Shown: positions 53,213-63,952 of the stretch, piece by piece | Numbering within the stretch: the stretch's first letter is position 1 | Layout of the letters: every line of letters begins with the position of its first letter | Assembly: GCA_029213195.1 (NCBI GenBank) | Contig: JARGNI010000010.1 | Coordinates: 85,679-149,678, forward strand | DNA: 64,000 bases | Source: Verrucomicrobiales bacterium | Lineage (GTDB): Bacteria; Verrucomicrobiota; Verrucomicrobiia; Verrucomicrobiales; DEV007 | Reading direction: 5' to 3' | The notes under the pieces: model-generated | What the model saw: only the letters and a program-made list of their open reading frames with translations | Databases searched by the model: none | Told to the model about the DNA's origin: nothing | Position numbers and translations under genes: made by a program

Positions 53213-56200
53213 ATGCCATCCTTTGACCCAGCGGAGACTCCGCCCTCGACAGACAAGGCTCCTTCTCCTCCAAACCGGAAGAGAAGCGGATCTCGTTTTC
53301 GTCCGTGGATGAAATGGATCCTTGGCGGATTCGTTGGGATCCTGGCGCTCGGGCTTCTCGCAACAGGCCCTGCCTTTCCCTGGGTTGGTAAGTGGGTCGT
53401 TCAACGAGTCGCTGCTGCCCAAGGTATCGAGGGAGACCTCAGGATCGCCGGGTCGCTCTGGGGAGAATTCTCCCTTCTCGATGTCGCCCTCGATGGCAGC
53501 AAGGGCGATTCCGGTCTGATCTCACTGGAAATCCAGGAAGCCACAGCCACTTACTCCCCGACTCGTCTCATTTTCGGGTTCAACGAATTGGACTGGCTGG
53601 AGGCGATTCGGATCGAGAAAGCCTCGGTCGTGCTCGATCTGCCCGAATCTGGCGAAGAGTCGGATGAAAGGCCGCAAGGAGAACCGAAGGAAAAGTCAGC
53701 CTCCACCGAGTATTCCCCTTTCTGGAACCTTCTCGACTCGACCCTGGAGATCCAGGAACTCTCCCTCGAAATCCGCCAGGGAGACAAGATCTACAAAGTA
53801 GGCGAGGTCGCTCTGCTTTTTGATCGGAACCAGCCGAGCCAACTCGCGATTCGAGACATCACAATTCCCGAATCGGAAAAGGCATTTGAGGCCTCTACAA
53901 AGATCGAATCCGGAAACCACGAAATTTCCTTTCGAGAGCTGCAGATCGGAGAAGAGTCGGAGATCCGGTTTCTCACCGTGGCAGAGCCGACTCCTGGTGC
54001 CTTTCGAGTGGAAACGGAGTTGGAAATCGCCGGTGGGGTCCTTGCGGCAGAAGTCGACAGCCGTGGAAAAGCGGAAGTTGGTCTTCGCAACGGTTCCGCT
54101 CTTGATCTTGCCCGACTCCCCGGAGCCGGAGAGCCCGGTCTTCCGCTGAGTGGAACCATTACCCACCTCGACCTCTCCTTAGACGGCTCCTTCGAGAATC
54201 CGTCAAGCTGGAGTCTCACTGGCTCGCTGGTTGGAAATTCCATTGCCTGGGATCACTACGGGATCCCGGCCCTCGCGGTGACCCTGAAAGACGAAAAACT
54301 CGCCATCGAAGCGCTTCGCCCTGACACCCGCCTCGTCGCGAACCTCCGCTATCCCTATACCTCCGCCGGCGAACTGGAGAGCCTCGCTACCGTTCCTCTT
54401 CTTGCGGAAGCGAATCTCAAAGTCAGTTCCCTGGGAGACCTCCTCCTCGATGTGGCAGGAGAGAATTCCCTGGGAGGCGCCATCCAGGGCGAGCTCAAGG
54501 AGTTCGAATTTCGAGATGGGCAAGTTCGCTCTGGAAAATTTCTTCTCACCTCGGAGAAGCTTCGCTGGAAAGAGGAGGTGATTCCCCAATTGCAGGCCGC
54601 AGCCATGGTCGGGTCGAACCAGACCGTCGCCATCGCAGCCAATATGGCTCTCGATACGGAAACGCAGCTCGAACTCGACGGCAGCGTCGACCTGTCAACC
54701 CACACCTACCAAGCCGAAGCGACACTGGGATTGGTCGTCAACGATCGCCTCCGCAACATGCTCTCGGAGACCGGGATCGATCTTCGAAATGGTAGCGCCA
54801 GGCTGAACTGGAAAGGCTCCGGCGATCTCAAGGCGCAGGATCACTCTGGGAATGCCGAGTTGGCGGCCTCCGATTTTCGTTACTCCGAAGGCGTTCCGTT
54901 TTCTCTCACGACCTCGCTACAATACTCGGGAGATACCTTCGATGTTCCGGAACTGCGATTGGACTCCGAGCCACTTCAGCTTTCGGCCTCTGGTAACTGG
55001 GATGGAAAAACGATTCGGCTGACCGAAGGTCGCCTCCAACAGCAGTTGACCTCTCGCGGGACCTTCACTGCCGAGATCCCGTTTCAGCCGTCTTCTGAAA
55101 CACCTGCCTTGGAACAGGATGCGCCGATCGACGTCAACTTGGCCTTGGAAAAACTCGGAGTTGGACCGATCTGCACTCTCTTCCTCGAAACTCCTCCGGT
55201 AGCGGGAGAGCTCAGCGGGACATTCGCTGCGAAAGGTCGCTTTCAGAATCTCGACGCAATGGGTGATTTCCAATTCTGGCCGGCTCGGGTAATCGACTCC
55301 TCTCGCGAAGTGGAGATCGGAGATTCCCCGATCGTTGACGATCTCTCCAACTCCCAGCTCGATGTCGACTTCACCTATCTTGGAGATGTCACCGCGCCAA
55401 ACACCTGGACGATCGACGTCTTGGCTGATCTCTCCGGCTTTCTCTGGAAAGGAAAGGAAATGGAAACCCTTACCTTGTCCGCGAAAACGGAAAAGGCAGG
55501 GTCCGTCAATCGTCTCATCGCCCGCATCGATGGGGCGGTTTCCTCGGCGACACTTCTCGGAAACGCGATCATCGACCTCACCGAGGTCCCCCGTGTCTCG
55601 GAACTCGCCACCTCCCCCATCGAGCTGGATCTCGATCTCGATGCTCCCGACCTCGCGGCGCCCTGGCGAGACTTTGCGCCAGCGCAATGGCAGAGTATCC
55701 CCATTGCCGGAGCGCTCGATGTCGAGGTCACGGATGGGATCTGGGATCGCGAGACACTCACCTCGGGCACGCTTCGGGTGTTTTCCGACAGTTTCCGCAT
55801 CCTCGACGAACCGGTTGAGAAAATTCAAATCGACGGAAAAGTCACCCAACCGGGTCTGATCGAATGGACCACCTCTTTGCAGATCGATGATCCCAGTCAC
55901 CTCGAAGGATCGGGACATTTCGAGATGAAGGAACAGGCCTACAGGGCTTCCATCGATGCCTCGATCGACCTGGAATCCGAAGGGGTCTTGCGGCGCCTTC
56001 TCGCCGGACGCAACCTGGCAGCGCTCCTGCCGGCTCGCACCGAGGCGAAGATCGATGCCGAAGGTAATCTCAACACGAAGACGGCGCAGGGAAAATACGA
56101 AGTCCTCGCTCGAAATCTGCTCCTTGCCCCCAAGGCGGCCCCGATCCGAGAGATCAATGTGAAAGGAGACTTCTCGCAGGAGTCGCTCTTTGCGACCCTT

Positions 56201-57991
56201 TCGCTCGAGAGCGCACCGCTCTCTCTCAACGGCGTGGTCGACTGGAAAGAGGGGGTTCTCGAGCTCCGAGAATGGATTGGGAAAGCCGATCGACGCGATG
56301 TCCTGGCCCTCGATGGAAAAATCCCACTCGAGGCAGAGTCGATGACGACGAAGAAGTGGTTCGCTTCGGATGCCCCTCTCGATCTGGACTCCCGCATCGA
56401 TGCGCTCTCCTTTGCGACCGTCTACCGTCTCATCGGACAGGATCCGCTGCTCCGGGGAGAGCTCTCGCTCGATCTCGCCCTGTCCGGAAGCCCCGCAAAA
56501 CCGGCCGTCGACCTGGATCTCGATCTCGCGAAGCTCGTCGTCTCCGGAGAAGAGGCGATCGCGGCCGGGGAGATCTCCCTTGACCTCGCTGCCGCCAATG
56601 GCACCGCCAAGTTGGAGGGAGCGTATCGCCATCCTGATGTCAATCCTCTCCAGCTCGTGGCCAGCATGCCCTTTCGCCCCTCGAACTGGGTGGCGGAAAA
56701 AGACTCCTTCCTCCAGGAAAAGATCTCCCTCTCCGCCAAGATGGAGAGGAGTTCGCTCGCCTTCCTCGCATCGCAGATCCCGGCGATCGAGTCGATCGCA
56801 GGAACCATCGCCCTCGACCTCGCGGTTTCGGGATCGCTGGCCACGCCTGAGATCAATGGCGACGGAAAAATCGAGGTCGATCGACTGCGTCTGCAGCAAC
56901 CCGGGGCCCCTTCCTTCTACGACATCGAGCTCGATACTTCTTTCTCGAAGAACGAGGTCCGAATCGATCGACTTTCCGCAATCATCGCCGGCGGAGTGGT
57001 CGAGGCAGGCGGAGTCGCCAAGTTCCTGCCCGATGCAGATCCCGTTCTCGATTTTCAACTCCAGGGTCGCGAGATCCTGCTCTTTCGCACTCCCGACCTC
57101 AGCCTGAGAACCGACGCCGATATTCAGCTGCAGGGCCCTTTTTCGAAGGTGGCGATCCGGGGCAAGGTCGGACTCGTGAACAGCCGATTCTTCAAAAACT
57201 TTGACCTGCTCCCCACCTCGATCTCGCTTCCCGATCCGTCTTCACTCCCCTCTGTGGAGCGAGGCCCCAGCGGCGGGGGAGCGGCCTACAGCGATCTCAA
57301 CATCGGTGTAGAGGAGGCTCCCTTCTCCCAGTGGACGACGGATCTTCGTATCTACACCAAAGATCCTTTCCTGATCCGTAGCAATCTCGTCGAGTCCTCT
57401 CTCGTCGCGGATGTCCATGTCGGGGGAACCCTGGAACGGCCAGCCCCAACCGGTTTCATCGAAATCGCGGATGGCTCTCTCTCCCTCCCCTTTTCCTCGG
57501 TCGACGTTGATATCGGGCGAATACGCTTCGATGAAAAGACCGGTTTCAACGGGGCGATCGAGTTGAAGGCCCGAGCCAAGGCCGACGATTACCGGATCAA
57601 CGCCTACCTCTACAACCGGGTGCTCGATCCAAAATACGTGCTCACCAGTGTCCCTCCGATGCCCGCGGAAGACATTCTCACTCTCCTCGCCACCGGCACG
57701 ACGCGGGACGAACTCATCGGAGGTGATCCCGGCGCACTCGCTGCCTCCAAGGCCGCGACCCTGCTCTTCAAGAATCTGAAAAAAGCCGACACGAATACCA
57801 ATCGCGAGCCCAATCTGCTCGATGAATTGAATGAGAGAACCGAACTTGAAATTGGAGGCATCAACCCTGAGACTGGAGCCGAAACGATCGGAGGGAAAAT
57901 CCGGCTTTGGAAGCAGCTCTTTTTCGTTGGCAACGTAGATGCCCAGAACGACTACCGCGCCGTCCTGAAATACGTGTTTCGCTTTCGCTGA
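53213..57991 (+). CDS. TamB-like translocation/assembly protein (DUF490)
   Basis: The 1592-residue protein has a short cytosolic basic N-terminus, one membrane anchor (WMKWILGGFVGILALGLLATG, near 30-52), and a very long periplasmic run of beta-strand repeats. The C-terminus (from about 1200, GEILLFRTPDLSLRTDADIQLQGP to LATGTTRDELIGGDPGALAASKAATLLF) is the DUF490 domain. It bridges inner and outer membranes and helps insert outer-membrane proteins or move phospholipids. The next gene encodes its barrel partner, starting 26 bp after this one ends. Confidence 0.93.
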   Translation: MPSFDPAETPPSTDKAPSPPNRKRSGSRFRPWMKWILGGFVGILALGLLATGPAFPWVGKWVVQRVAAAQGIEGDLRIAGSLWGEFSLLDVALDGSKGDSGLISLEIQEATATYSPTRLIFGFNELDWLEAIRIEKASVVLDLPESGEESDERPQGEPKEKSASTEYSPFWNLLDSTLEIQELSLEIRQGDKIYKVGEVALLFDRNQPSQLAIRDITIPESEKAFEASTKIESGNHEISFRELQIGEESEIRFLTVAEPTPGAFRVETELEIAGGVLAAEVDSRGKAEVGLRNGSALDLARLPGAGEPGLPLSGTITHLDLSLDGSFENPSSWSLTGSLVGNSIAWDHYGIPALAVTLKDEKLAIEALRPDTRLVANLRYPYTSAGELESLATVPLLAEANLKVSSLGDLLLDVAGENSLGGAIQGELKEFEFRDGQVRSGKFLLTSEKLRWKEEVIPQLQAAAMVGSNQTVAIAANMALDTETQLELDGSVDLSTHTYQAEATLGLVVNDRLRNMLSETGIDLRNGSARLNWKGSGDLKAQDHSGNAELAASDFRYSEGVPFSLTTSLQYSGDTFDVPELRLDSEPLQLSASGNWDGKTIRLTEGRLQQQLTSRGTFTAEIPFQPSSETPALEQDAPIDVNLALEKLGVGPICTLFLETPPVAGELSGTFAAKGRFQNLDAMGDFQFWPARVIDSSREVEIGDSPIVDDLSNSQLDVDFTYLGDVTAPNTWTIDVLADLSGFLWKGKEMETLTLSAKTEKAGSVNRLIARIDGAVSSATLLGNAIIDLTEVPRVSELATSPIELDLDLDAPDLAAPWRDFAPAQWQSIPIAGALDVEVTDGIWDRETLTSGTLRVFSDSFRILDEPVEKIQIDGKVTQPGLIEWTTSLQIDDPSHLEGSGHFEMKEQAYRASIDASIDLESEGVLRRLLAGRNLAALLPARTEAKIDAEGNLNTKTAQGKYEVLARNLLLAPKAAPIREINVKGDFSQESLFATLSLESAPLSLNGVVDWKEGVLELREWIGKADRRDVLALDGKIPLEAESMTTKKWFASDAPLDLDSRIDALSFATVYRLIGQDPLLRGELSLDLALSGSPAKPAVDLDLDLAKLVVSGEEAIAAGEISLDLAAANGTAKLEGAYRHPDVNPLQLVASMPFRPSNWVAEKDSFLQEKISLSAKMERSSLAFLASQIPAIESIAGTIALDLAVSGSLATPEINGDGKIEVDRLRLQQPGAPSFYDIELDTSFSKNEVRIDRLSAIIAGGVVEAGGVAKFLPDADPVLDFQLQGREILLFRTPDLSLRTDADIQLQGPFSKVAIRGKVGLVNSRFFKNFDLLPTSISLPDPSSLPSVERGPSGGGAAYSDLNIGVEEAPFSQWTTDLRIYTKDPFLIRSNLVESSLVADVHVGGTLERPAPTGFIEIADGSLSLPFSSVDVDIGRIRFDEKTGFNGAIELKARAKADDYRINAYLYNRVLDPKYVLTSVPPMPAEDILTLLATGTTRDELIGGDPGALAASKAATLLFKNLKKADTNTNREPNLLDELNERTELEIGGINPETGAETIGGKIRLWKQLFFVGNVDAQNDYRAVLKYVFRFR

Positions 57992-58017
57992 TCCTCCTTC
58001 CCATCGTTACCTCGACC

Positions 58018-60072
58018 ATGTCGCCCGTTCGATTCGCAACCTGGACCCGGATTCCGCTCTTTGCGGCAATCCTCGTCCTGGCGTGCCCATGGGGAAAGGC
58101 TTCGGACAAAGTCGAATTTTCCGGTCTCTTCACGATCCCTCAGGAAAGCGCCGAGGAGTGGCTTAAAACACCCCTTGCTTTCGTAGAGAGCCAGGGCGTC
58201 AGCATGGCGCAGGCCGACGACCTCGCCTACTTCCTCGAGAATGCGATGCGGGAGCGCGGCTACGAGAGTGCCTCGGTCGATTGGAAGATCGTAGGCGAGG
58301 GCGAGCAGAAGAGGATTGTCCTGGAAGTTTCCGAAGGGACGGTCGCGACGATTCGCTCGTTCACCATCGACGGAAACTCAGCCCTGGAAGACCCTGCGAT
58401 TATCGAGCTCCTCACCGAGGCCACTCGAACTCGACTGAAGCTTCCCAAAGGCGCTCCCGTCCCCTTCGTTCCTGCGGATCTCCAATCCGGGGAGAAGAAA
58501 CTCGTGAATTTCTACCAGCTGCTTGGCTTCATGCTCGTCGAAGTCGATATCACGACCGACGCTTCCTCGTCGGAAGCCACCGTCGCGGTCACGATCACGG
58601 AGGGGCCTCAGCAGACCGTCGTCTCCATCAGTCTCCCGGAGCCCCCCACCGAGGGTCTTGCCGAAGACTTTGAAGAACTGCAGAAAGAATTTTCCAACAA
58701 GAGTTTCAATCCGCAGATCACCGGGAACCTTCGTTCGCGACTGCGGGCTCTCGCGGTGAATGCCGGCTATTACGAAGCCGCTGTGGAAATTGAAGAAAGA
58801 CCTATTGGCGAGGTAGATCCTCCGGAGCAATACGAACTGGTCGCTTCTCTCGACTGGGGCCCGGCCGTGGCCCTTCACTCGGTATCCGTCGAGGGGAACA
58901 GTCGCGTGCAGGACAAGTTCTTCCGCCGGCATTTCGATGGCCTTGTCGGGGAACCCTATTCTCCGGAAAAGACCAACAAGGCCGTGGAGCAGCTTCTCCA
59001 GACCGGTGCGTTTGAAACCATCCGCACCGACCCCGTTCGCCAGCCCGACGGTTCCTTTGCTCTCGAAGTCGACGTCGAGGAGAGCTTCTCCCGCACTCTC
59101 GCGATTTACGCGGGTTCGACCAACTACGAAGGTGCCATCGGGGGATTTGAATTCACCAATCTGAACCTTTTTGGCAATGTCCGGACCCTCGATTCTCGAA
59201 TCGAATTCTCCAAGCGAGGGGCGAAAGGGCAGGTCAATTACAACGACCCCTGGTTCCTCGATACCGATATCCGTTTCCGCGGAGGTGTTTTTGGACAGAC
59301 TCGCGAGGAGGAAGGCTACGACAAATGGGAGACCGGCGGAAACTACGAGTTCACGAAACGCTTTGGCCGAAATCAGCGCAATATGGTTTCGCTTTTTGGA
59401 CGAGCCAGCTACACGGAGATCGACGATTCCGCGATTCCCCTGCCTTTGATCGGGGATACCAACTACTTCGTTCATGCGGTAGGGGTTTCCTTGTCGCATG
59501 ATCGTCGGGACAATCCTCGCCTCCCTCGCAAAGGCTTCATCGCGCAGACTTCGGCGAGCCTTTCCTCCAGCGGGCTCGGGAGCGATGTCGAGTTCTTCAA
59601 GGCGACAGGACGCCTGGGGTGGTATCATCCGGTGGGCAATCACACCTTCCGTCTCGCCGCTCGTGGCGGCGTGATCTCGCCGATGGGGAACACTCAGGCC
59701 ATCCCCATCGATCTTCGATTCTTCAACGGCGGCCCCCTGACCGTGCGTAGCTTCCAGGAGAGGAGCCTCGGCCCGATCGATCAGACGAGTGGAAACCCGT
59801 TGGGAGGAGAGTTCTACACCGTTTTCAATGCTGAATACGAGATCCCGATCTCCGCTCTCGAGGGACTCAGTGTCGTCGGTTTCACCGACGCGGGAAATGT
59901 GCTTCTCGATGCGAGCCAGGCAGGATTCTCGAATATGAGATACGCAGTCGGCCTCGGCTTGCGCTACACCACTCCGATCGGTCCGATCCGCCTGGAATAC
60001 GGATACAATCCCGACCAGCAACCCGGAGAGCCCCAGGGAACCTTCCACTTCGGGTTCGGGTTTTCATACTGA
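58018..60072 (+). CDS. BamA/TamA-family outer-membrane barrel protein
   Basis: The 684-residue product has a signal peptide (from ATG 58018, MSPVRFATWTRIPLFAAILVLACPWGKA). Residues about 30-350 form POTRA-like domains (for example VEGNSRVQDKFFRRHFDGLVGEPYSPEK). The rest is the surface-antigen barrel, with GFEFTNLNLFGNVRTLDS, VSLSHDRRDNPRLPRKGF and VRSFQERSLGPID, the last carrying the conserved barrel-lumen arginine motif, and it ends GTFHFGFGFSY with a terminal aromatic residue. With TamB it should work as a TAM-like module. It is probably distinct from the housekeeping BamA. Confidence 0.93.
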   Translation: MSPVRFATWTRIPLFAAILVLACPWGKASDKVEFSGLFTIPQESAEEWLKTPLAFVESQGVSMAQADDLAYFLENAMRERGYESASVDWKIVGEGEQKRIVLEVSEGTVATIRSFTIDGNSALEDPAIIELLTEATRTRLKLPKGAPVPFVPADLQSGEKKLVNFYQLLGFMLVEVDITTDASSSEATVAVTITEGPQQTVVSISLPEPPTEGLAEDFEELQKEFSNKSFNPQITGNLRSRLRALAVNAGYYEAAVEIEERPIGEVDPPEQYELVASLDWGPAVALHSVSVEGNSRVQDKFFRRHFDGLVGEPYSPEKTNKAVEQLLQTGAFETIRTDPVRQPDGSFALEVDVEESFSRTLAIYAGSTNYEGAIGGFEFTNLNLFGNVRTLDSRIEFSKRGAKGQVNYNDPWFLDTDIRFRGGVFGQTREEEGYDKWETGGNYEFTKRFGRNQRNMVSLFGRASYTEIDDSAIPLPLIGDTNYFVHAVGVSLSHDRRDNPRLPRKGFIAQTSASLSSSGLGSDVEFFKATGRLGWYHPVGNHTFRLAARGGVISPMGNTQAIPIDLRFFNGGPLTVRSFQERSLGPIDQTSGNPLGGEFYTVFNAEYEIPISALEGLSVVGFTDAGNVLLDASQAGFSNMRYAVGLGLRYTTPIGPIRLEYGYNPDQQPGEPQGTFHFGFGFSY

Positions 60073-60114
60073 GGAACATCGATTCCCTTTTCAAATCGAA
60101 TGGGTGGGTTTCCC

Positions 60115-60142
60115 TTGATACCTAAATTATGGTTTTTATAAA
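60115..60142 (+). promoter_or_regulatory. Sigma70-like promoter for the 60318-63952 cluster
   Basis: TTGATA (60115-60120), a 16-bp spacer and TATAAA (60137-60142) resemble TTGACA/TATAAT. The surrounding 60120-60180 is much more AT-rich than the window. A transcript starting near 60149 would have a leader of about 170 bases before ATG 60318. Not tested; the barrel gene ends 42 bp before the -35 box. Confidence 0.5.
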
Positions 60143-60317
60143 TTTTATTGCAATTATCCATTGCGATGCTATTTTCAAAGTTGATACCGGTTGAGCCACC
60201 TTCCTCTCCCTTGAATATCCGATCTCTCTGAAACGATGAAAAGTGGGCCGAAATGGTGAGTTTGACTACTCGACCGACACACCTTGGTCTCCGACCAAAA
60301 CACAAACCGACCGCAAC

Positions 60318-61253
<936 letters not shown>

Positions 61254-61282
61254 GCACTGAACAAGCTCAACTGCACAAATCC

Positions 61283-61885
61283 ATGACGAATCGTCCATTA
61301 CTCATCGTTTCTGCCTCGGTCCTCTCACTGGTTCTCGGTTCGGTTACTAGCTCGGTCTGGTCCGCCCCGTTTGGGGGAAAAGACAAACCTATTCGAGACG
61401 TCGCGAAGCACGACGATCTCAGCCAGAAGCTTCGAATGATTCAGCAGAACGATCCGCTGCGAGAGCTGGGGCCTGCCGCTGGAAATACGGAAGAAGATCC
61501 CTCGGTCAAGAACGCCCCTAAAGACTTCATCGAAAACTCACAAGTCCTCTCGTTTCGAGGCTGGATGACTTTCATCCCGAAGAGGGCCGTGATCCATCTT
61601 CCCGAGAAATACGAAGATCGCATGAAGATCGAGAAAGGAGCGAAGGTGAAGACCTTTCAGGAATTTTTCGCCCACAATCGCGGTTGGATCCGCACAATAG
61701 AGGTGTCCAAAGAACAGGCCTTTGGACACAAACCCTTTCCCGAGGGCGCGATGGAGGCCGTTAAAAACAGCAGCTCCGTCGTAGTCGCCACCTTCAAAAG
61801 GGGTCCCATTTCCGTACTACCACAAAAGGCCCCCGAAGAAATCCCCGATCCGTCCGAACTCAAACCCGTCACCTACGCAAAATGA
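61283..61885 (+). CDS. Exported protein of unknown function (200 aa)
   Basis: The protein starts MTNRPLLIVSASVLSLVLGSVTSSVWSAPFGGK, a signal peptide with probable cleavage near SSVWSA. The remainder is hydrophilic. A central block RGWMTFIPKRAVIHLPEKYEDRMKIEKG and RGWIRTIEVSKEQAF has two RGW sites in a possible small beta domain. No family is recognised. It follows the first gene of the cluster by 29 bp and overlaps the next one by 4 bp (ATGA), so it is in the operon. Confidence 0.7.
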   Translation: MTNRPLLIVSASVLSLVLGSVTSSVWSAPFGGKDKPIRDVAKHDDLSQKLRMIQQNDPLRELGPAAGNTEEDPSVKNAPKDFIENSQVLSFRGWMTFIPKRAVIHLPEKYEDRMKIEKGAKVKTFQEFFAHNRGWIRTIEVSKEQAFGHKPFPEGAMEAVKNSSSVVVATFKRGPISVLPQKAPEEIPDPSELKPVTYAK

Positions 61886-62904
61886 AAAACATCCTCTTCT
61901 TTCTCCCTCTACTTTGTCTCGTGCTTGCCGCCAACCTGCAAGCCGACAACGATGACTACACCTTCTTCGTCCGCCAGATTCAGATGCCGGACGAGGGCAC
62001 CTGGGACGTCGCTGTCGATCAGCAAGGCAGCCAGCAATCGCCCCTCCCCATCAATCCAAACGGAGCCCGCTTCGAACTCTGGACCGTCAAGTCGAATCCT
62101 CTGACGAGCTATCTCCTCGATACAACCTACGTGAACTCCTACATTCCGGTTTCTGAGGTCAGTATCACCTCCGAAGACCCCTACGAAGTGATTCCGAGGA
62201 CGCGAGCGGATCGCCCTTTTACAGTGACCATCACCGTCAATGGCCTGAGCAGCGACCCAAGCGCACCGGACGCAGCCAAGTCGGTCAAACTCCTCCGACA
62301 CGTCCAATCCTATGGTGCGAATGGCACAGGTTCGAATATCAATCGAACGCAGGCAACTCTCGTTTCCCAAGGTTCCATCGATTCCAACGGAACCCATACC
62401 CTTCAATACACGCTCAACTCCGTTCCGGGCGGTGATCGCACCAAGGTTAGGGGCGAGGAGAGATTCTCCGTCTTCTCGCTTGCGGACTACCAGGCTCCTG
62501 AGTCCCAACTCGATTCCCAGTTCATCCAGATCTGGCCAGTCGCCAGCAGCAATATCGGTGGTCTGACAGAAGGGTTCAAGATCAAGGGAAATGCCCCAAG
62601 AATGGAGATCGAGTTGGCTGATCTCTATCCATATTCCTATACCTACGCCCAAGTATACAAAGGTGCTCCCGAGCTCGGCAAGGAAGGTGTTCGTGTCCCA
62701 GGTTCCGCGATTCTTGTCGATGCCGCCATTCCCAAGAACGACACCCTCGTCGTGACAAAGTGGGATGATGTAATCAGAGAAGATGGAGACTGGACTCTCG
62801 AGATCCTCACCGAGACCCCTTTCGGAGTAGATCGACTGGAGTACATCTCCTTTCAGGTCCAACGCACAATCAAGCTCAATGGCTCCGTGACCTCGATCGA
62901 CTGA
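61882..62904 (+). CDS. Exported protein of unknown function (340 aa)
   Basis: The protein has a signal peptide (MKNILFFLPLLCLVLAANLQAD), and the mature part is made of beta-rich stretches (DDYTFFVRQIQMPDEGTWD, DRPFTVTITVNGLSS, GDWTLEILTETPFGVD). It contains no Cys in the mature region, and has several NxS/T-like spots. No known family is recognised. The 4-bp overlap with the previous gene points to translational coupling. It may be an extracellular or pilus-associated subunit, by context only. Confidence 0.7.
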   Translation: MKNILFFLPLLCLVLAANLQADNDDYTFFVRQIQMPDEGTWDVAVDQQGSQQSPLPINPNGARFELWTVKSNPLTSYLLDTTYVNSYIPVSEVSITSEDPYEVIPRTRADRPFTVTITVNGLSSDPSAPDAAKSVKLLRHVQSYGANGTGSNINRTQATLVSQGSIDSNGTHTLQYTLNSVPGGDRTKVRGEERFSVFSLADYQAPESQLDSQFIQIWPVASSNIGGLTEGFKIKGNAPRMEIELADLYPYSYTYAQVYKGAPELGKEGVRVPGSAILVDAAIPKNDTLVVTKWDDVIREDGDWTLEILTETPFGVDRLEYISFQVQRTIKLNGSVTSID

Positions 62905-62933
62905 GCCGATTCCTATATTCCCCTTCCCTACCC

Positions 62934-63419
62934 ATGCGCCGCGTTCCACAGCACCGCAGCCAACATCAAAGAGGTTCTGCCCTGATCGATATCGCGATCA
63001 GCTACGCGACACTCGTGATCGTGGCCCTTCTGACCTTGAAGGCTTCGATCAACGCAGCATCGATCCAGGCGGGGACGGTCGAGCAGGCAATGTCGGACGC
63101 CTACCTGACAAGGGAATCGGCACTCGCTCAGCGGATTCCGTTCGACCAGATCAACACCGACGCATCCCTCTGGGGACTCAGCCCGGAAGTGACGACCAAC
63201 ACGGTTTCCATCGGCAAACTCCCCGGCGGCAAGGACGTATTGGCCACGCTCTATCGCACCCGCATTCCGGCCCCGAACAACCTTCCTTCGGCAGGTGGAT
63301 CTGGAACAACCACCACGAACCCCGGAGAAATCGAGGGGTGGAAACTGCAATCCATTCTCTCCTACGACGTCAAGGGCAGATCCTACGTCAAGAGCCGTAC
63401 CAGTCTTCGAATCCGATGA
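62934..63419 (+). CDS. Prepilin-like protein
   Basis: The 161-residue protein has a basic leader (MRRVPQHRSQHQRGSALIDIAISYATLVIVALLTLKAS). The GSALID segment then runs into a hydrophobic helix, as in type IV prepilins, but the Glu5 position is Asp and the cut would fall after Gly14. The rest has a Gly/Thr-rich loop (GGSGTTTTNPG) and a beta-rich end. It overlaps the next prepilin-like gene by 4 bp. It resembles minor pilins or pseudopilins. Confidence 0.65.
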   Translation: MRRVPQHRSQHQRGSALIDIAISYATLVIVALLTLKASINAASIQAGTVEQAMSDAYLTRESALAQRIPFDQINTDASLWGLSPEVTTNTVSIGKLPGGKDVLATLYRTRIPAPNNLPSAGGSGTTTTNPGEIEGWKLQSILSYDVKGRSYVKSRTSLRIR

Positions 63420-63952
63420 AACTCTCGCTCCAGCGAAAAAAGAAGGGTGGCTTCACCGTTATCGAGATGGCTCTCGCCATGGGACTCTCGATCGGCATCG
63501 CCGGAGTGATCATCGGACTGCTCTCTCAGCAGGTCTCCTTCGCACGGGCTCTTGGTCAGTTCAGTTTCCTAAGGGACGATGCCCCGCAGATCAATACGTT
63601 GATGACGAACATCATCAACAAGTCAGACAACTATCGAATTTTCCCCGACCTCAACTCCGCCCTGACCTTCCAAGGTGCCGTACGAACGGGCGGAAAAGCG
63701 CTTCGGCTTCGATTTCGTCACCCCGACGGAGCATCGGATCACGCCATCATCGTCTTCGAGACCCGAAACGATGAAAACCAACTCAACTATTATTTCAAGC
63801 CACGTGGAACCGCGCAATGGCCGGACGCCCCCAGTTGGACCATCTCGCGGCGACCGACAGAAGTCGTTTTCGACAACTCGAGCGGACTCCTCCTGATCAC
63901 GCTCAACGGCGAAAATGGTGATGAAATCACCTACGCAGGAAATCCCGACTAG
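63416..63952 (+). CDS. Prepilin-like protein with N-methylation motif
   Basis: From ATG 63416 the 178-residue protein begins MKLSLQRKKKGGFTVIEMALAMGLSIGIAGVIIGLL. The GG-FTVIE site is a clear class III prepilin cleavage/methylation motif with the conserved Glu5. The globular part (RDDAPQINTLMTNIINKSDNYRIF) resembles PilW/GspJ-type minor pilins, with beta strands to the end. No peptidase, ATPase or secretin gene is in the window, so it depends on machinery elsewhere. Its start overlaps the preceding gene (ATGA). Confidence 0.8.
   Translation: MKLSLQRKKKGGFTVIEMALAMGLSIGIAGVIIGLLSQQVSFARALGQFSFLRDDAPQINTLMTNIINKSDNYRIFPDLNSALTFQGAVRTGGKALRLRFRHPDGASDHAIIVFETRNDENQLNYYFKPRGTAQWPDAPSWTISRRPTEVVFDNSSGLLLITLNGENGDEITYAGNPD

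Noticed and set aside
54917..57058. 713-codon minus-strand open frame
   Set aside because: Antisense to tamB; low-complexity Arg/Glu/Asp composition typical of a shadow frame.
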